Shown here piece by piece: positions 34,914-44,257 of a DNA stretch of 64,000 nt. This DNA comes from Maribacter antarcticus DSM 21422. Its GTDB lineage: Bacteria > Bacteroidota > Bacteroidia > Flavobacteriales > Flavobacteriaceae. The stretch covers positions 186,001 through 250,000 of the forward strand of contig NZ_JHZC01000008.1 in the NCBI RefSeq assembly GCF_000621125.1, read 5' to 3'. The notes under the pieces were generated by a model, which saw only the letters and a program-made list of their open reading frames with translations, was not told where the DNA came from and searched no databases. Within the stretch, counting starts at the first letter, position 1. Each line of letters opens with the position of its first letter. The position numbers and the translations under genes were made by a program.

Positions 34914-35009
34914 AACATGACTGTTAACACATATTCAATGATAAATATATTGAAAAAGTAAATTACTAAACGCATAGCGCTCGTTAAATATTGGTTAAAC
35001 TATCATAAT

Positions 35010-35033
35010 ATAGTAGTAATACTATTATATTTG
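35010..35033 (+). promoter_or_regulatory. TetR promoter with overlapping palindromic operator
   Basis: ATAGTA (35010-35015) and TACTAT (35020-35025) form a perfect inverted repeat with a 4-base spacer, immediately followed by TATATTTG (35026-35033), an exact -7 element. A 16-base palindrome abutting the -7 box and 24 bases before the TetR start codon is the expected place for an autorepressor site. Confidence 0.6.
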
Positions 35034-35056
35034 CATTGAAATTTAAATAGATATGT

Positions 35057-35731
35057 ATGGAGCATTTGCTACAAACAGTTAAAATAGGGATTAATAAAAA
35101 AATTTATGTTAAGGATCCTGAGTCTTCTGATTTAGGAAGAAGAATTATAGAAAATAGTATCCTTATGATAAATGAGATGGGCTTTGAAAGCTTTACGTTT
35201 AAAAAGTTGGGTATAAAGATTGGTTCTAATGAAAGTTCTATTTATCGGTATTTTGAAAATAAGCACAAATTACTATTATACTTAACTTCATGGTATTGGG
35301 GATGGTTGGAATATCAATTGGTTTTTGCTACAAATGGAATCAAGGATGAGCGTGAAAAATTAGCTGCCGCTGTAGAAATAGTCACCAAAACTACAGTAGA
35401 AGACAATGCTTTTTCACATATAAACGAAGTGCTTTTGAATAAAATTGTAATTAACGAGTACTCCAAGTCCTACCTTACTAAGGAAGTGGATGACGAAAAC
35501 AAGGAGGGTTATTTTGTAATTTATCAAAGGTTGGTTAATCGCCTAAAGGATATGATAAAGAATTTAAACCCAGACTATCAATATCCCTCTAGTTTGGCCA
35601 GTACGATTTTGGAAGGTTCACTACATCAACATTTTTTAAAGAATCATTTTAGTTCTTTAACAGATTGTAGGGGTAATGATGATTTGGGGAAGTATTTTTC
35701 TAGTCTTGTGTTCTCCGTGCTTAAATCTTAA
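35057..35731 (+). CDS. TetR-family transcriptional regulator
   Basis: 224 residues. The N-terminal HTH spans about residues 27-75: GRRIIENSILMINEMGFESFTFKKLGIKIGSNESSIYRYFENKHKLLLYL, with the typical IYRYFENK helix. The ligand domain is divergent. Six bases precede the ABC transporter gene, so it heads the exporter operon and probably represses it. The chain is slightly longer than usual at the N-terminus. Confidence 0.9.
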   Translation: MEHLLQTVKIGINKKIYVKDPESSDLGRRIIENSILMINEMGFESFTFKKLGIKIGSNESSIYRYFENKHKLLLYLTSWYWGWLEYQLVFATNGIKDEREKLAAAVEIVTKTTVEDNAFSHINEVLLNKIVINEYSKSYLTKEVDDENKEGYFVIYQRLVNRLKDMIKNLNPDYQYPSSLASTILEGSLHQHFLKNHFSSLTDCRGNDDLGKYFSSLVFSVLKS

Positions 35732-35737
35732 AAGAAG

Positions 35738-37417
35738 ATGTCAAAAAATATATTAACCGCTTGGCAGCGGCTTATAGGGATGTTGCGTTTAGACAAGCGC
35801 GATATTTTTCAGATTTTTTATTATGCTATTTTTGCAGGGTTGGTTAACCTCTCCCTGCCCTTGGGTATTCAGGCTATTATCAATTTAATACAAGGTGCAC
35901 AGGTAAGTACTTCTTGGGTTATATTGGTGATTATGGTCACTTTAGGAGTAGCCTTCGTAGGAGCATTACAGTTGATGCAGATACGTATTATAGAAAATGT
36001 ACAGCAGAAGATTTTCACTAGGGCCTCTTTTGAGTTCGCCTATCGGTTTCCAAAAATGAAAATGCGTGAGCTCTACAACAATTATCCTCCAGAACTAGCG
36101 AATCGCTTTTTTGATGTGCTTAATATTCAAAAGGGACTATCTAAGCTTTTACTGGATTTTCCAGCTGCCTTACTACAGATAATATTCGGGCTTTTACTGC
36201 TGTCTTTTTACCATCCGTTTTTTATCGTTTACGGGATATTGCTTTTGGTTCTCATTTATGTGGTATTTAAGTTTACTATAGAAAAGGGATTGAAAACTAG
36301 TTTGGTAGAATCCAAGAGCAAGTATAAAATGGCACATTGGATACAAGAGGTGGCCAGATCTATTGTAAGTTTCAAGTTATCTGGAAGAACCTCCCATGCC
36401 TTAGAGAAAACTGATGGTTTGGTAGAAAAGTATCTTGATGCCAGGGAAAGCCATTTTAAGGTTCTGGTGTTGCAGTTCATTCAAATGATTGGTTTTAAGG
36501 TGCTCGTTACTGCTGGGCTTCTTTTAATAGGTGGGTTGTTGGTGCTTAACCAAGAAATGAACATTGGACAATTTGTTGCTGCGGAAATCATTATTTTATT
36601 GGTTATCGCCTCCGTGGAAAAACTAATAATGGGTCTAGAGTCCTTTTATGACGTGTTGACAGCTTTAGAAAAACTAGGTCAGGTAGTAGACAAGGATTTA
36701 GAACCCCAAGAAGGTCAAGAATCTTTTGGGGAGGAGCAGGGGCTTACTATAGAGTTAGACCATGTTTCTTATGGGGTTCCAGAATCCCAGTCAAAGATAA
36801 TCGACGATATTTCGTTCACTATAACCCCCTCCTGTTCTATCCTATTACAGGGTTCTGCGGGGTCTGGAAAAACTTCCCTGTTACGTCTTATTTCGGGCAT
36901 AGCAGACCCTATTGAAGGGAGTATCTATGTGAATGAGGTCTCCCTAAAGGGTGTTAACCTAAACCGTTATAGGGCTCAACTAGGACAATCGTTATCCGAG
37001 GAATCTCCTTTTGAAGGCACTTTCTTGGATAACATTACTTTCGGAGACACCTCCATCTCAAAAGAACAAATATATTGGGTATTGGAGCATACAGGTTTAA
37101 ACAAATTTGTTAAGAAACAACCCTTGGGGTTAAATACTGTGATTTACCCGGAGGGCAAACAAATATCCTTTACAATAGCGAAAAAAATCGTTTTGGCGCG
37201 AAGTATTGTGCGAAAGCCTAAAGTTCTTATTCTCCAAGAGCCATTAGATCATCTTGATGAGCTTGAAGCAAATAAGATTATGGATTTTCTAACTTTGCCA
37301 GAGCATAAATGGGCGCTCATCATCGTTAGCAAGAACCCCAGATGGGCAGAACGATGTGAAAGGGTACTGACTTTAGATAACGGAAAATTAATTAGCGATA
37401 TCCAAAACAATGCTTAA
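35738..37417 (+). CDS. ABC exporter subunit with degenerate ATPase motifs
   Basis: 559 residues: a six-helix exporter domain (about 20-315) and a nucleotide-binding domain. The Walker A GSAGSGKT (372-379, Lys378) is intact. The signature motif LSGGQ reads ISFTI (476-480); Walker B reads VLILQEP with Gln500 instead of Asp (Glu501 is kept); the switch His position is Lys532 (IIVSKNP). ABC exporters usually need all of these to hydrolyse ATP. No peptidase C39 domain at the N-terminus. Operon with HlyD (8-base overlap) and TolC genes, so the three form a type-I-like export system. Substrate unknown. Confidence 0.88.
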   Translation: MSKNILTAWQRLIGMLRLDKRDIFQIFYYAIFAGLVNLSLPLGIQAIINLIQGAQVSTSWVILVIMVTLGVAFVGALQLMQIRIIENVQQKIFTRASFEFAYRFPKMKMRELYNNYPPELANRFFDVLNIQKGLSKLLLDFPAALLQIIFGLLLLSFYHPFFIVYGILLLVLIYVVFKFTIEKGLKTSLVESKSKYKMAHWIQEVARSIVSFKLSGRTSHALEKTDGLVEKYLDARESHFKVLVLQFIQMIGFKVLVTAGLLLIGGLLVLNQEMNIGQFVAAEIIILLVIASVEKLIMGLESFYDVLTALEKLGQVVDKDLEPQEGQESFGEEQGLTIELDHVSYGVPESQSKIIDDISFTITPSCSILLQGSAGSGKTSLLRLISGIADPIEGSIYVNEVSLKGVNLNRYRAQLGQSLSEESPFEGTFLDNITFGDTSISKEQIYWVLEHTGLNKFVKKQPLGLNTVIYPEGKQISFTIAKKIVLARSIVRKPKVLILQEPLDHLDELEANKIMDFLTLPEHKWALIIVSKNPRWAERCERVLTLDNGKLISDIQNNA

Positions 37418-38762
37418 TATTTCAAGGAGTGGCTTATACAAGAAGGTAAATCTTTCTGGCTTTAAATCTACAGAGAAGGTTTTTCATAAAAGACATTACA
37501 AACGCTTTAACCAGTTTCTTAAGGTGTTTGCACTGGTGATGGTAATCATATTGTTTTTACCCTGGACCCAGAATGTAAGCGGTAAAGGGTTTTTGACTAC
37601 CCTTACCCCAGATCAGCGCCCACAAACCATACAATCTCAAATACCAGGAAGGATAGAAAAATGGTATGTACTCGAAGGTGATTATGTTAAAAAGGGTGAT
37701 ACGATACTATTTATATCTGAAATTAAGAGCGAATATTTTGATCCCATGTTAGTAGAAAGGACAGGAGATCAAATAAGGGCTAAATCGGCTTCTGTTGTGT
37801 CTTATGAAGGCAAGGTGAATGCTTTGAATAATCAAATTAGTGCGCTAGGTACTGAACGTGGTTTAAAGTTGGAGCAAGCACGAAATAAGTTATTGCAAGC
37901 AAAATTAAAGGTTCAAAGTGATAGTATTGATTTGGAGGCTGCAAAAACGAATATAAAAATTGCCCAACGCCAGTTTGAACGTACGGAGTTATTAGAAAGT
38001 GAAGGTTTAAAAGCAGTCACCGATGTAGAAGAAAAACGATTAAAATTACAGGAAACGCAAGCAAAGTTAATTTCGCAGGAGAATAAATTATTAGCTTCCA
38101 AGAACCAAGTTATAAATGCTGAGGTAGAAATCAATAGTGTAAAGGCGTCTTACACGGACAAAATTTCAAAGGCCCAAAGTGATATGTTTACCGCACAGTC
38201 CAGTCAGTTGGATTCGGAAGCGCAGGTCACCAAATTAGAAAATGAAAGGACGAATTACGTAATGCGTAATTCCTTGTACTATATTCAAGCACCTCAGAAT
38301 GGTTTTATTAACAGGGCCATACAAGGGGGTATAGGAGAGACCTTTAAAGAGGGTGATCCGTTAGTGGGTATTATGCCATCGGATTATGAAATGGCCGTGG
38401 AGACTTTCGTAGCGCCAATAGATTTACCATTAATACATTTGGGAGAGAAGGTTAGAATAGAGTTCGATGGTTGGCCAGCTATTATCTTTAGCGGTTGGCC
38501 AAACGTCTCTTATGGAACTTATGGGGGCACTGTTGTGGCTATAGAAACTTTTATAAGTACCAATGGTAAATATAGAGTTTTGTTAGCTCCCGATAAAGAT
38601 GATTATGCTTGGCCTAAGGATATTAGGGTAGGTTCTGGCGCAAATACTATAGCTTTATTAGAGGACGTTTCTATCTGGTTCGAACTTTGGAGACAATTGA
38701 ACGGGTTCCCGCCAAACTATTATCAGCCTCTTGGCGCCCAAGCTAACCCGATAAAGAGATAA
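37410..38762 (+). CDS. HlyD-family membrane fusion protein
   Basis: 450 residues. One helix (about 32-52), a lipoyl half-motif (GRIEKWYVLEGDYVKKGDTILFI, residues about 80-103), a long coiled coil (about 120-285, KLEQARNKLLQAKLKVQ and repeats) and a C-terminal beta barrel (EMAVETFVAPIDLPLIHLGEKV). It bridges the ABC subunit to the outer-membrane TolC channel across the periplasm. Overlaps the ABC gene by 8 bases and is 2 bases ahead of tolC. Confidence 0.9.
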   Translation: MLNISRSGLYKKVNLSGFKSTEKVFHKRHYKRFNQFLKVFALVMVIILFLPWTQNVSGKGFLTTLTPDQRPQTIQSQIPGRIEKWYVLEGDYVKKGDTILFISEIKSEYFDPMLVERTGDQIRAKSASVVSYEGKVNALNNQISALGTERGLKLEQARNKLLQAKLKVQSDSIDLEAAKTNIKIAQRQFERTELLESEGLKAVTDVEEKRLKLQETQAKLISQENKLLASKNQVINAEVEINSVKASYTDKISKAQSDMFTAQSSQLDSEAQVTKLENERTNYVMRNSLYYIQAPQNGFINRAIQGGIGETFKEGDPLVGIMPSDYEMAVETFVAPIDLPLIHLGEKVRIEFDGWPAIIFSGWPNVSYGTYGGTVVAIETFISTNGKYRVLLAPDKDDYAWPKDIRVGSGANTIALLEDVSIWFELWRQLNGFPPNYYQPLGAQANPIKR

Positions 38763-38764
38763 CG

Positions 38765-40168
38765 ATGCGGAACCTAGTTTTAATTCTATTTTTTTTAATG
38801 GTTATTACACCTAGACTTCAAGCACAGGATTCAATTGTGTTGCAGTTTAACGAGTATCTTGGTTATGTAAAAAAATATCATCCTATAGCCAAACAGGCAG
38901 AACTTGCTATAGGTATGGGGCAAGCAAACCTCATGAAATCTAGAGGTGGATTTGACCCGAAGATAGAGGTTGATTATGCGAGAAAGGAATTCAAGGGTAC
39001 AGAGTATTACGACGAATTGAATGCAACATTTAAGATTCCCACATGGTACGGGATAGATTTAAAAGGTAATTTTGAACAGAACGAAGGGTCCTTTTTGAAT
39101 CCTGCCGAAACTGTTCCTACGCAAGGCCTCTATAGTGCTGGTGTAGCGGTTTCCTTGGGAAGGGGTTCTTGGATCAATGAACGCATGGCAACACTAAAGC
39201 AAGCAAAATTCTTTAGGGAACAGACCATAGCAGATCGTGATTTGTTGGTCAATCAAATACTGTTCGATGCCTCTTTAACCTATTTTGATTGGCTACAAGC
39301 ATATAGGGACAGTAAGGTTTTTATAAACTTCCTCAACAACGCACAAATTAGGTTTGAGGGCATAAAGAAAAGCGCCCAAGCTGGAGAAATAGCAGCTATA
39401 GATACCGTAGAAGCAAAAATTGCCGTTCAAAGTAGAGCCTTGGAATTAGAGCAGGCAAGGGTTAGGTTTAGAAACAAGTCCTTGGAACTCTCTAATTTTT
39501 TATGGCTTAATGATAATATTCCTTTAGAACTTCAGTCCAATGTAATTCCTGAGGAGGATATTGCGGCCGACATTGATAGTACACTAGAGATTTTAGGAAA
39601 ACCATTAGATAGTTTTACAGTTCAAAACCACCCAAAACTTAAATCCTTAGGGTTTAAAATAGATGGTTTAGAGGTGGATAAACGATTAAAGATTAATAAA
39701 TTATTACCTACTATAGACATAGATTATAATTTCTTAACGGAAACACCTGAGTTCAGTAACTCCTTTGTAACGGACCAGTATAAGGGTGGGCTCACCCTTC
39801 AAATGCCCTTGTTCTTGAGAAAGGAACGTGGAGATTTGAGGTTGGCAAAAATTAAATTGCTAGATGCGGAGTTTGAGTTTGACAACGCACAAATCGAGAT
39901 ACGCAACAAGGTTTTTGCTATTTACAACGAGCTAGTTTCCTTTCAAACGCAAAATGTATTGATACAGGATATTGTCACTAATACCAGAGCACTACTTTCT
40001 GCTGAGGAAAGGAAGTTTAGCTTTGGAGAAAGTTCTTTGTTTTTAATTAATACACGAGAAAGTAAACTTATCGATGCGGTGCTAAAACAAAATTTGGTAC
40101 AAAATAAGTACTACTCCGCCAAGGCCAAACTATTCAATAGTTTGGCCGTGAACCCAGAAAATCTTTAA
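38765..40168 (+). CDS. TolC-family outer-membrane efflux channel
   Basis: 467 residues with signal peptide ending LQAQ. The OEP/TolC helical repeats are visible, including GLEVDKRLKINKLLPTIDIDYNF and the FGESSLFLINTRE segment near the C-terminus that marks the family. Forms the trimeric channel of the tripartite exporter; third gene of the operon. Confidence 0.9.
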   Translation: MRNLVLILFFLMVITPRLQAQDSIVLQFNEYLGYVKKYHPIAKQAELAIGMGQANLMKSRGGFDPKIEVDYARKEFKGTEYYDELNATFKIPTWYGIDLKGNFEQNEGSFLNPAETVPTQGLYSAGVAVSLGRGSWINERMATLKQAKFFREQTIADRDLLVNQILFDASLTYFDWLQAYRDSKVFINFLNNAQIRFEGIKKSAQAGEIAAIDTVEAKIAVQSRALELEQARVRFRNKSLELSNFLWLNDNIPLELQSNVIPEEDIAADIDSTLEILGKPLDSFTVQNHPKLKSLGFKIDGLEVDKRLKINKLLPTIDIDYNFLTETPEFSNSFVTDQYKGGLTLQMPLFLRKERGDLRLAKIKLLDAEFEFDNAQIEIRNKVFAIYNELVSFQTQNVLIQDIVTNTRALLSAEERKFSFGESSLFLINTRESKLIDAVLKQNLVQNKYYSAKAKLFNSLAVNPENL

Positions 40169-40182
40169 ATATTAGCATTTAT

Positions 40183-41067
40183 ATGCCAAATAAAAACATC
40201 GAAAAGCTTGAACTAGCAGACTACAAGCAGTGGTTAAAGGATTCATTCTTTATTGTGCTAGGTATTTTTTCTGCAGCATTTGGATTAGATAGTTTCTTAC
40301 TTCCCAATAAGTTTATAGACGGCGGAGCAACAGGTATTTCACTTCTGATTGCAGAAGTTGCCGACGTACCTTTGTACATTCTCATCATGTTGGTAAACAT
40401 TCCATTTGTAGTTCTAGGGTACAATGTAATCGGAAGGGTATTCGCAGTCAAGACTGCCTTTGCCATATTGGGTTTGGCATTGGTGCTGTTTACGGTTGAT
40501 TTTCCAGAAATCACAGAAGATAAATTACTGGTAGCTGTTTTTGGAGGCTTTTTTCTTGGAGCTGGTATAGGGCTTTCCGTAAGGGGCGGAAGTGTGTTGG
40601 ATGGTACTGAAGTACTTGCCATTTACCTTAGTAGAAAATTAGGAACAACCATTGGGGATATTATTATTCTTATTAACGTTCTAGTGTTTTTAGCTGCTGC
40701 TTATTTACTTTCTATAGAAACGGCGTTGTATTCCATGCTCACCTATTTAGCAGCTTCCAAAACTTTAGACTTTGTCATAGAAGGAATAGAGGAGTATACC
40801 GGTGTAACGATTATTTCCGATAAGAACGAGGAAATAAGAGCGATGATTACTGAGAAATTAGAAAGGGGGCTTACCGTTTATAAGGCAAAAGGTGGTTATG
40901 GAAGGCAAGGAGAGCGTAACGAATACGATGTTATTTTTACCGTAATTACAAGGTTAGAAATAAGAAGGCTTAATATTGAAATTACAAAAATAGACCCCAA
41001 AGCTTTTGTAGTCATGAGTAAAATAAACGACACAAGGGGCGGCATGATAAAGAAAAGGGCTATTTGA
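40183..41067 (+). CDS. YitT family membrane protein
   Basis: 294 residues. Five to six helices (DUF161 type, ADYKQWLKDSFFIVLGIFSAAFGLDSFLLPNKFIDGGATG start, SVRGGSVLDGTEVLAIYLSRKLG in the middle) followed by a soluble DUF2179 domain (from about 215, GLTVYKAKGGYGRQGERNEYDVIFTVITR). Function unknown; 14 bases after tolC, so it may be the last gene of the exporter operon. Confidence 0.85.
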   Translation: MPNKNIEKLELADYKQWLKDSFFIVLGIFSAAFGLDSFLLPNKFIDGGATGISLLIAEVADVPLYILIMLVNIPFVVLGYNVIGRVFAVKTAFAILGLALVLFTVDFPEITEDKLLVAVFGGFFLGAGIGLSVRGGSVLDGTEVLAIYLSRKLGTTIGDIIILINVLVFLAAAYLLSIETALYSMLTYLAASKTLDFVIEGIEEYTGVTIISDKNEEIRAMITEKLERGLTVYKAKGGYGRQGERNEYDVIFTVITRLEIRRLNIEITKIDPKAFVVMSKINDTRGGMIKKRAI

Positions 41068-41272
41068 CCTATGCGGTACGTTTATTAGTTAATACTGTAT
41101 TTCTCCACTTTATGTAGTACTCAAAATATATTTCACGGAATGAATGGTAGTGATGTAACAGTTGATTTTGCTACACTGTGATAGCAATACTATTGATAAA
41201 TGATATATTAACTATTGTTTAACGGACTATTACTCTCATTATGAATTTTCTTAACTATTTTTACTCAATATA

Positions 41273-41301
41273 CTAGGTAAATAACCTAGGCTATTTATAG
41301 C
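41273..41301. repeat. Two adjacent palindromes
   Basis: CTAGGT-AAATA-ACCTAG (41273-41289) and GCTA-TTTA-TAGC (41290-41301) lie side by side just before the 121-residue hypothetical gene at 41324. They could be an operator or an RNA hairpin pair in its leader; no T-tract follows, so a terminator is unlikely. Confidence 0.4.
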
Positions 41302-41323
41302 AGAAATGTAAAAAGACAAAAGC

Positions 41324-41689
41324 ATGAAAAAGAGTAGACCTGTATTGTTTCCAGAATTTATCGGTAATGAAAATATGTCAAACACCGTTGACGTTAGATG
41401 GCAGGATATTAGACCCAGTCATAAATTGAAAATTGGTAGTCCATCCAATAGGTATTATGAGTATATATATCCCTCACTTAATTTTAAAAAACATAGTTTG
41501 GATAACTTAAGGGAGTTGTTAGATTTTGAAGGAATTGAAGTTTATGTAAGGAGTGTTTTAAAAATGAAAAATGGAGAGTCCTACGCGGTTTTAGCTAGGA
41601 AAGGAGACGTTCCTTTCGCCAAGCATATAGTTCATATTTTCGCTGAAATTAAAAAGTCGCATAGCTCATTTGAACTATTAGACGTCTAG
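41324..41689 (+). CDS. Hypothetical cytoplasmic protein
   Basis: 121 residues beginning MKKSRPVLFPEF, no signal peptide or membrane segment. A basic, tyrosine-rich middle (SNRYYEYIYPSLNFKK) precedes a alpha/beta half (EGIEVYVRSVLKMKNGESYAVLARKGDVPF). Not recognised. It stands alone with about 260 and 320 bases of non-coding DNA on either side, and two palindromes directly upstream. Confidence 0.55.
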   Translation: MKKSRPVLFPEFIGNENMSNTVDVRWQDIRPSHKLKIGSPSNRYYEYIYPSLNFKKHSLDNLRELLDFEGIEVYVRSVLKMKNGESYAVLARKGDVPFAKHIVHIFAEIKKSHSSFELLDV

Positions 41690-42011
41690 TTATACATACA
41701 TCAATACGTTCTAAAAAACTCAAGACGTTTAGCTTTTGGCATTATATTTTGTAATAAAGGGAACCCTTATTTTGTTTGAAACTGCCTGAACATTGCCGTG
41801 CCATAGCCAACTTGTAGTTGTTGATACATCTTTAGTTCTTATTTCCGATTAAAACTAGTGTGAAATCCGGTCATTATAAAAAACATTAAACTTCAGCGTA
41901 AGGTTTAAAGTAGAGCTTACACCAACATAACTTTGATAGGAAAACACCGTTTATTAAGTTTGTAATTTGCGTTGAATATTTAAAGAAATATAGACATACA
42001 CAACCAATTTT
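41690..42011. other. 322-base intergenic region
   Basis: No gene, strong hairpin or repeat seen. It presumably holds the promoter of the thioredoxin-like gene, but I find no exact TAnnTTTG element close to its start. Confidence 0.5.
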
Positions 42012-42623
42012 ATGATAAAGTCAATAGATGAGCTTGTACAAGAATCTTTGCCTAAAGCAATGTCTTATTCTCAATATAGAGACTTGGTTGCCAACTTAGC
42101 CAAGGATAGTAAATCAACCGGTCCTTCGCAGACAGATGATTTGGCAAAGTATACCAAGTTGAACGACCGGCGAATGAAACGCTGGGATAAATTATTTAAG
42201 ATTAACGAGACAGCTACGCAAACTATTCGTAATACTGCTAAAAACCACACCTGGCTTGTCTTAACCGAAAGTTGGTGTGGAGACGCGTCTCCTGCCCTTC
42301 CGGTTATGGAAAAAGTAACTGCTGTGAGTACTGCTATTAACTTAAAAGTTATTCTAAGGGATGAAAATGTGTTGCTCATGAATCGGTTTTTGACCAACGG
42401 CGGCATGTCTATACCTAAACTTATCGTTTGGGATAACACCAGCCAAAACGTGCTTGGAAGTTGGGGTCCACGCTCCCAAAATGCCGCAAAACTAGTTGAA
42501 GAACATAAGGGATTGCATGGCACTATCTTACCAGGGTTTAAGGAAGAGCTGCAAATCTGGTACAATACCGATAAAGGGCAGAGTATTTTAAAGGAATTAG
42601 TAGCGTTACTTGCTTTGAAATAG
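42012..42623 (+). CDS. Thioredoxin-like family protein with a single active-site Cys
   Basis: 203 residues, cytoplasmic (no signal). The core WLVLTESWCGDASPALPVMEKV is a thioredoxin fold (Thioredoxin_9 type) where the active site reads CGDA, with only the first cysteine of CxxC. GGMSIPKLIVW supplies the cis-proline loop. A disulfide-exchange reaction like that of thioredoxin is therefore unlikely; a glutathione- or BSH-type mixed disulfide or binding role is possible. Overlaps the convergent TonB-like gene by 18 bases. Confidence 0.75.
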   Translation: MIKSIDELVQESLPKAMSYSQYRDLVANLAKDSKSTGPSQTDDLAKYTKLNDRRMKRWDKLFKINETATQTIRNTAKNHTWLVLTESWCGDASPALPVMEKVTAVSTAINLKVILRDENVLLMNRFLTNGGMSIPKLIVWDNTSQNVLGSWGPRSQNAAKLVEEHKGLHGTILPGFKEELQIWYNTDKGQSILKELVALLALK

Positions 42624-43325
42624 ATAAGTAATGGTGCCCTTTTGAAGTACTTTGGATGCACTGCTGAATTTTGCTTTTAAGGCATAAGCAATGGCATTGT
42701 CTACCAAGCATCCATTGGAAGTGCCTGAACTTTTTTCGTTAAAACTAGCATCGGTAACATAACCATTAGCGTCTACTTCTATATTTACTACTACTTTCCC
42801 TCCTTCTATACAAGTGTAGATAGGAGGCGGAAGCCTATAATTATTGCGTTCTAACAAGGAGTAGGATATAGTGGTCTTTTTTTCGGCTAGATAATTTGTA
42901 AATTCTTTTTTTTGTGCTTCCTTTTCTCCTAAAAGCTGTTTTTTTTCTTCCCGTTTTTTAGTAAGTTCTTTTACTCTAGCTGCATATTCCGAGTCGGCGA
43001 TTAAATCTTCAGATGGCTTCCCTGTCTCCGAAGCTGCTTTTTCTTCTAAAATTTCGTCTAGCGTCTTTAAGGGTTCGGGATTTCCGTAGCTAGGCTTGGC
43101 AGTCTCGTTGAAGGCTGTGTGGGTCTCTATAGCTTGCGACTGTTCCTTGGCAATTTCTTTTTTAAGGATTTCCTCCAACAATTCTTCGTCCAGGATCATT
43201 TCAACGATATAGTCTTCATCCTTCTCCGTTTTCTCCCCTAATTGAATAGCATATAATGCCAATACAACAATTGACATCGAGAATATGGTAATTATTAAAG
43301 CTAATTGTTGCCTGCTTAAATTCAT
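42606..43325 (-). CDS. TonB-like energy transducer protein
   Basis: 239 residues from the ATG at 43325. One N-terminal helix (LALIITIFSMSIVVLALYAIQL), an acidic/Lys-rich periplasmic linker (about 40-160) and a C-terminal domain GKVVVNIEVDANGYVTDASFNEKSSGTSNGCLVDNAIAYALKAKF, which has the TonB_C fold. The linker is Glu/Lys-rich rather than Pro-rich, so it may not serve the usual receptors. The upstream frame extension to 43367 is not supported by its composition. Confidence 0.72.
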   Translation of the reverse strand: MNLSRQQLALIITIFSMSIVVLALYAIQLGEKTEKDEDYIVEMILDEELLEEILKKEIAKEQSQAIETHTAFNETAKPSYGNPEPLKTLDEILEEKAASETGKPSEDLIADSEYAARVKELTKKREEKKQLLGEKEAQKKEFTNYLAEKKTTISYSLLERNNYRLPPPIYTCIEGGKVVVNIEVDANGYVTDASFNEKSSGTSNGCLVDNAIAYALKAKFSSASKVLQKGTITYLFQSK

Positions 43326-43383
43326 GGATATACAACTTCTTTTTTTAAGAAATAGTGCAAGAAACAAGTCAAATGTATAAGGC

Positions 43384-44088
43384 TTAGGTGTCTAACTCTT
43401 TTAGTACTATTTCTTCAAAGACTTCTGGGTCTATGGCTTTATCTACGTTGTAAACCCCTATTTTGGTTCTTCTAAGTGAAGATAAATACCCCCCTGAGTT
43501 TAAGGCTTTTCCAAAATCATGGGCAATGGAGCGAATATAGGTTCCCTTGCTACAAACAATACGGAACGTAATATGGGGAAATTCTATCCCAGTTATTTCA
43601 AATTTGGTCAGTGTTACCTTTCTGGTTTGTAGCTCTACTTTCTTGCCTTCACGTGCGTACTCATATAATCTTTTCCCATCTTTTTTAAGAGCGGAAAACA
43701 TTGGTGGAGTTTGGTCTATCTCGCCAATGAATTTTTTGGTGGTCTCATGTACAAGTGCTCCGGTAATATGGTCTGTGGTAAACGTTTTATCTACAGCAGT
43801 TTCAAGATCGTAGGAAGGTGTTGTTCCCCCAAGTGTTATAGTTCCCGTGTATTCTTTCTCTTGTCCTTGAAACTCATGTATTCTCTTAGTGAATTTGCCC
43901 GTGCAGATAATCAACAGTCCGGTTGCCAAAGGGTCTAAGGTTCCAGCATGGCCTATTTTAATTTTTTTCAAGCTAAAGCGTTTTTTTAAAACCCACTTTA
44001 ACTTATTTACCGCTTGGAAAGAGGTCCACCCCAAGGGCTTGTCTATCAATAATATTTGGCCGTTTAAGTAGTCTTCTTTTGTTTTCAA
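43384..44088 (-). CDS. truB: tRNA pseudouridine(55) synthase
   Basis: 234 residues. Catalytic Asp52 lies in GHAGTLDPLATG, followed by GTITLGGTTPSYDLET and the C-terminal RIVCSKGTYIRSIAHDFG block. Converts U55 of tRNAs to pseudouridine. Shorter than the E. coli enzyme because the PUA domain is absent, which is usual for Bacteroidetes. In the ftsX-DUF3098-uppP-truB cluster. Confidence 0.96.
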   Translation of the reverse strand: MKTKEDYLNGQILLIDKPLGWTSFQAVNKLKWVLKKRFSLKKIKIGHAGTLDPLATGLLIICTGKFTKRIHEFQGQEKEYTGTITLGGTTPSYDLETAVDKTFTTDHITGALVHETTKKFIGEIDQTPPMFSALKKDGKRLYEYAREGKKVELQTRKVTLTKFEITGIEFPHITFRIVCSKGTYIRSIAHDFGKALNSGGYLSSLRRTKIGVYNVDKAIDPEVFEEIVLKELDT

Positions 44089-44257
44089 GCTCCTTTAAGT
44101 AATTATGTTTTCGCGGTGCGCTTTTGTTGAAACCGGCTTTCCTGCCTATAAATTAACCCAAAAGAAATAGCCTAATCTGAAGTTTTAGGAAAGCGAAAAG
44201 AAGCATTAAAATTTGCCAAATATCGATTACAGAACTCCTATTTAACTTGGTGTAATT

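Noticed and set aside
41324-41689. Third paralogue of the secreted proteins at 34122-34913
   Set aside because: The AVLARKGDVPF segment is only loosely similar to VVLTRKDGRNFF and there is no signal peptide.
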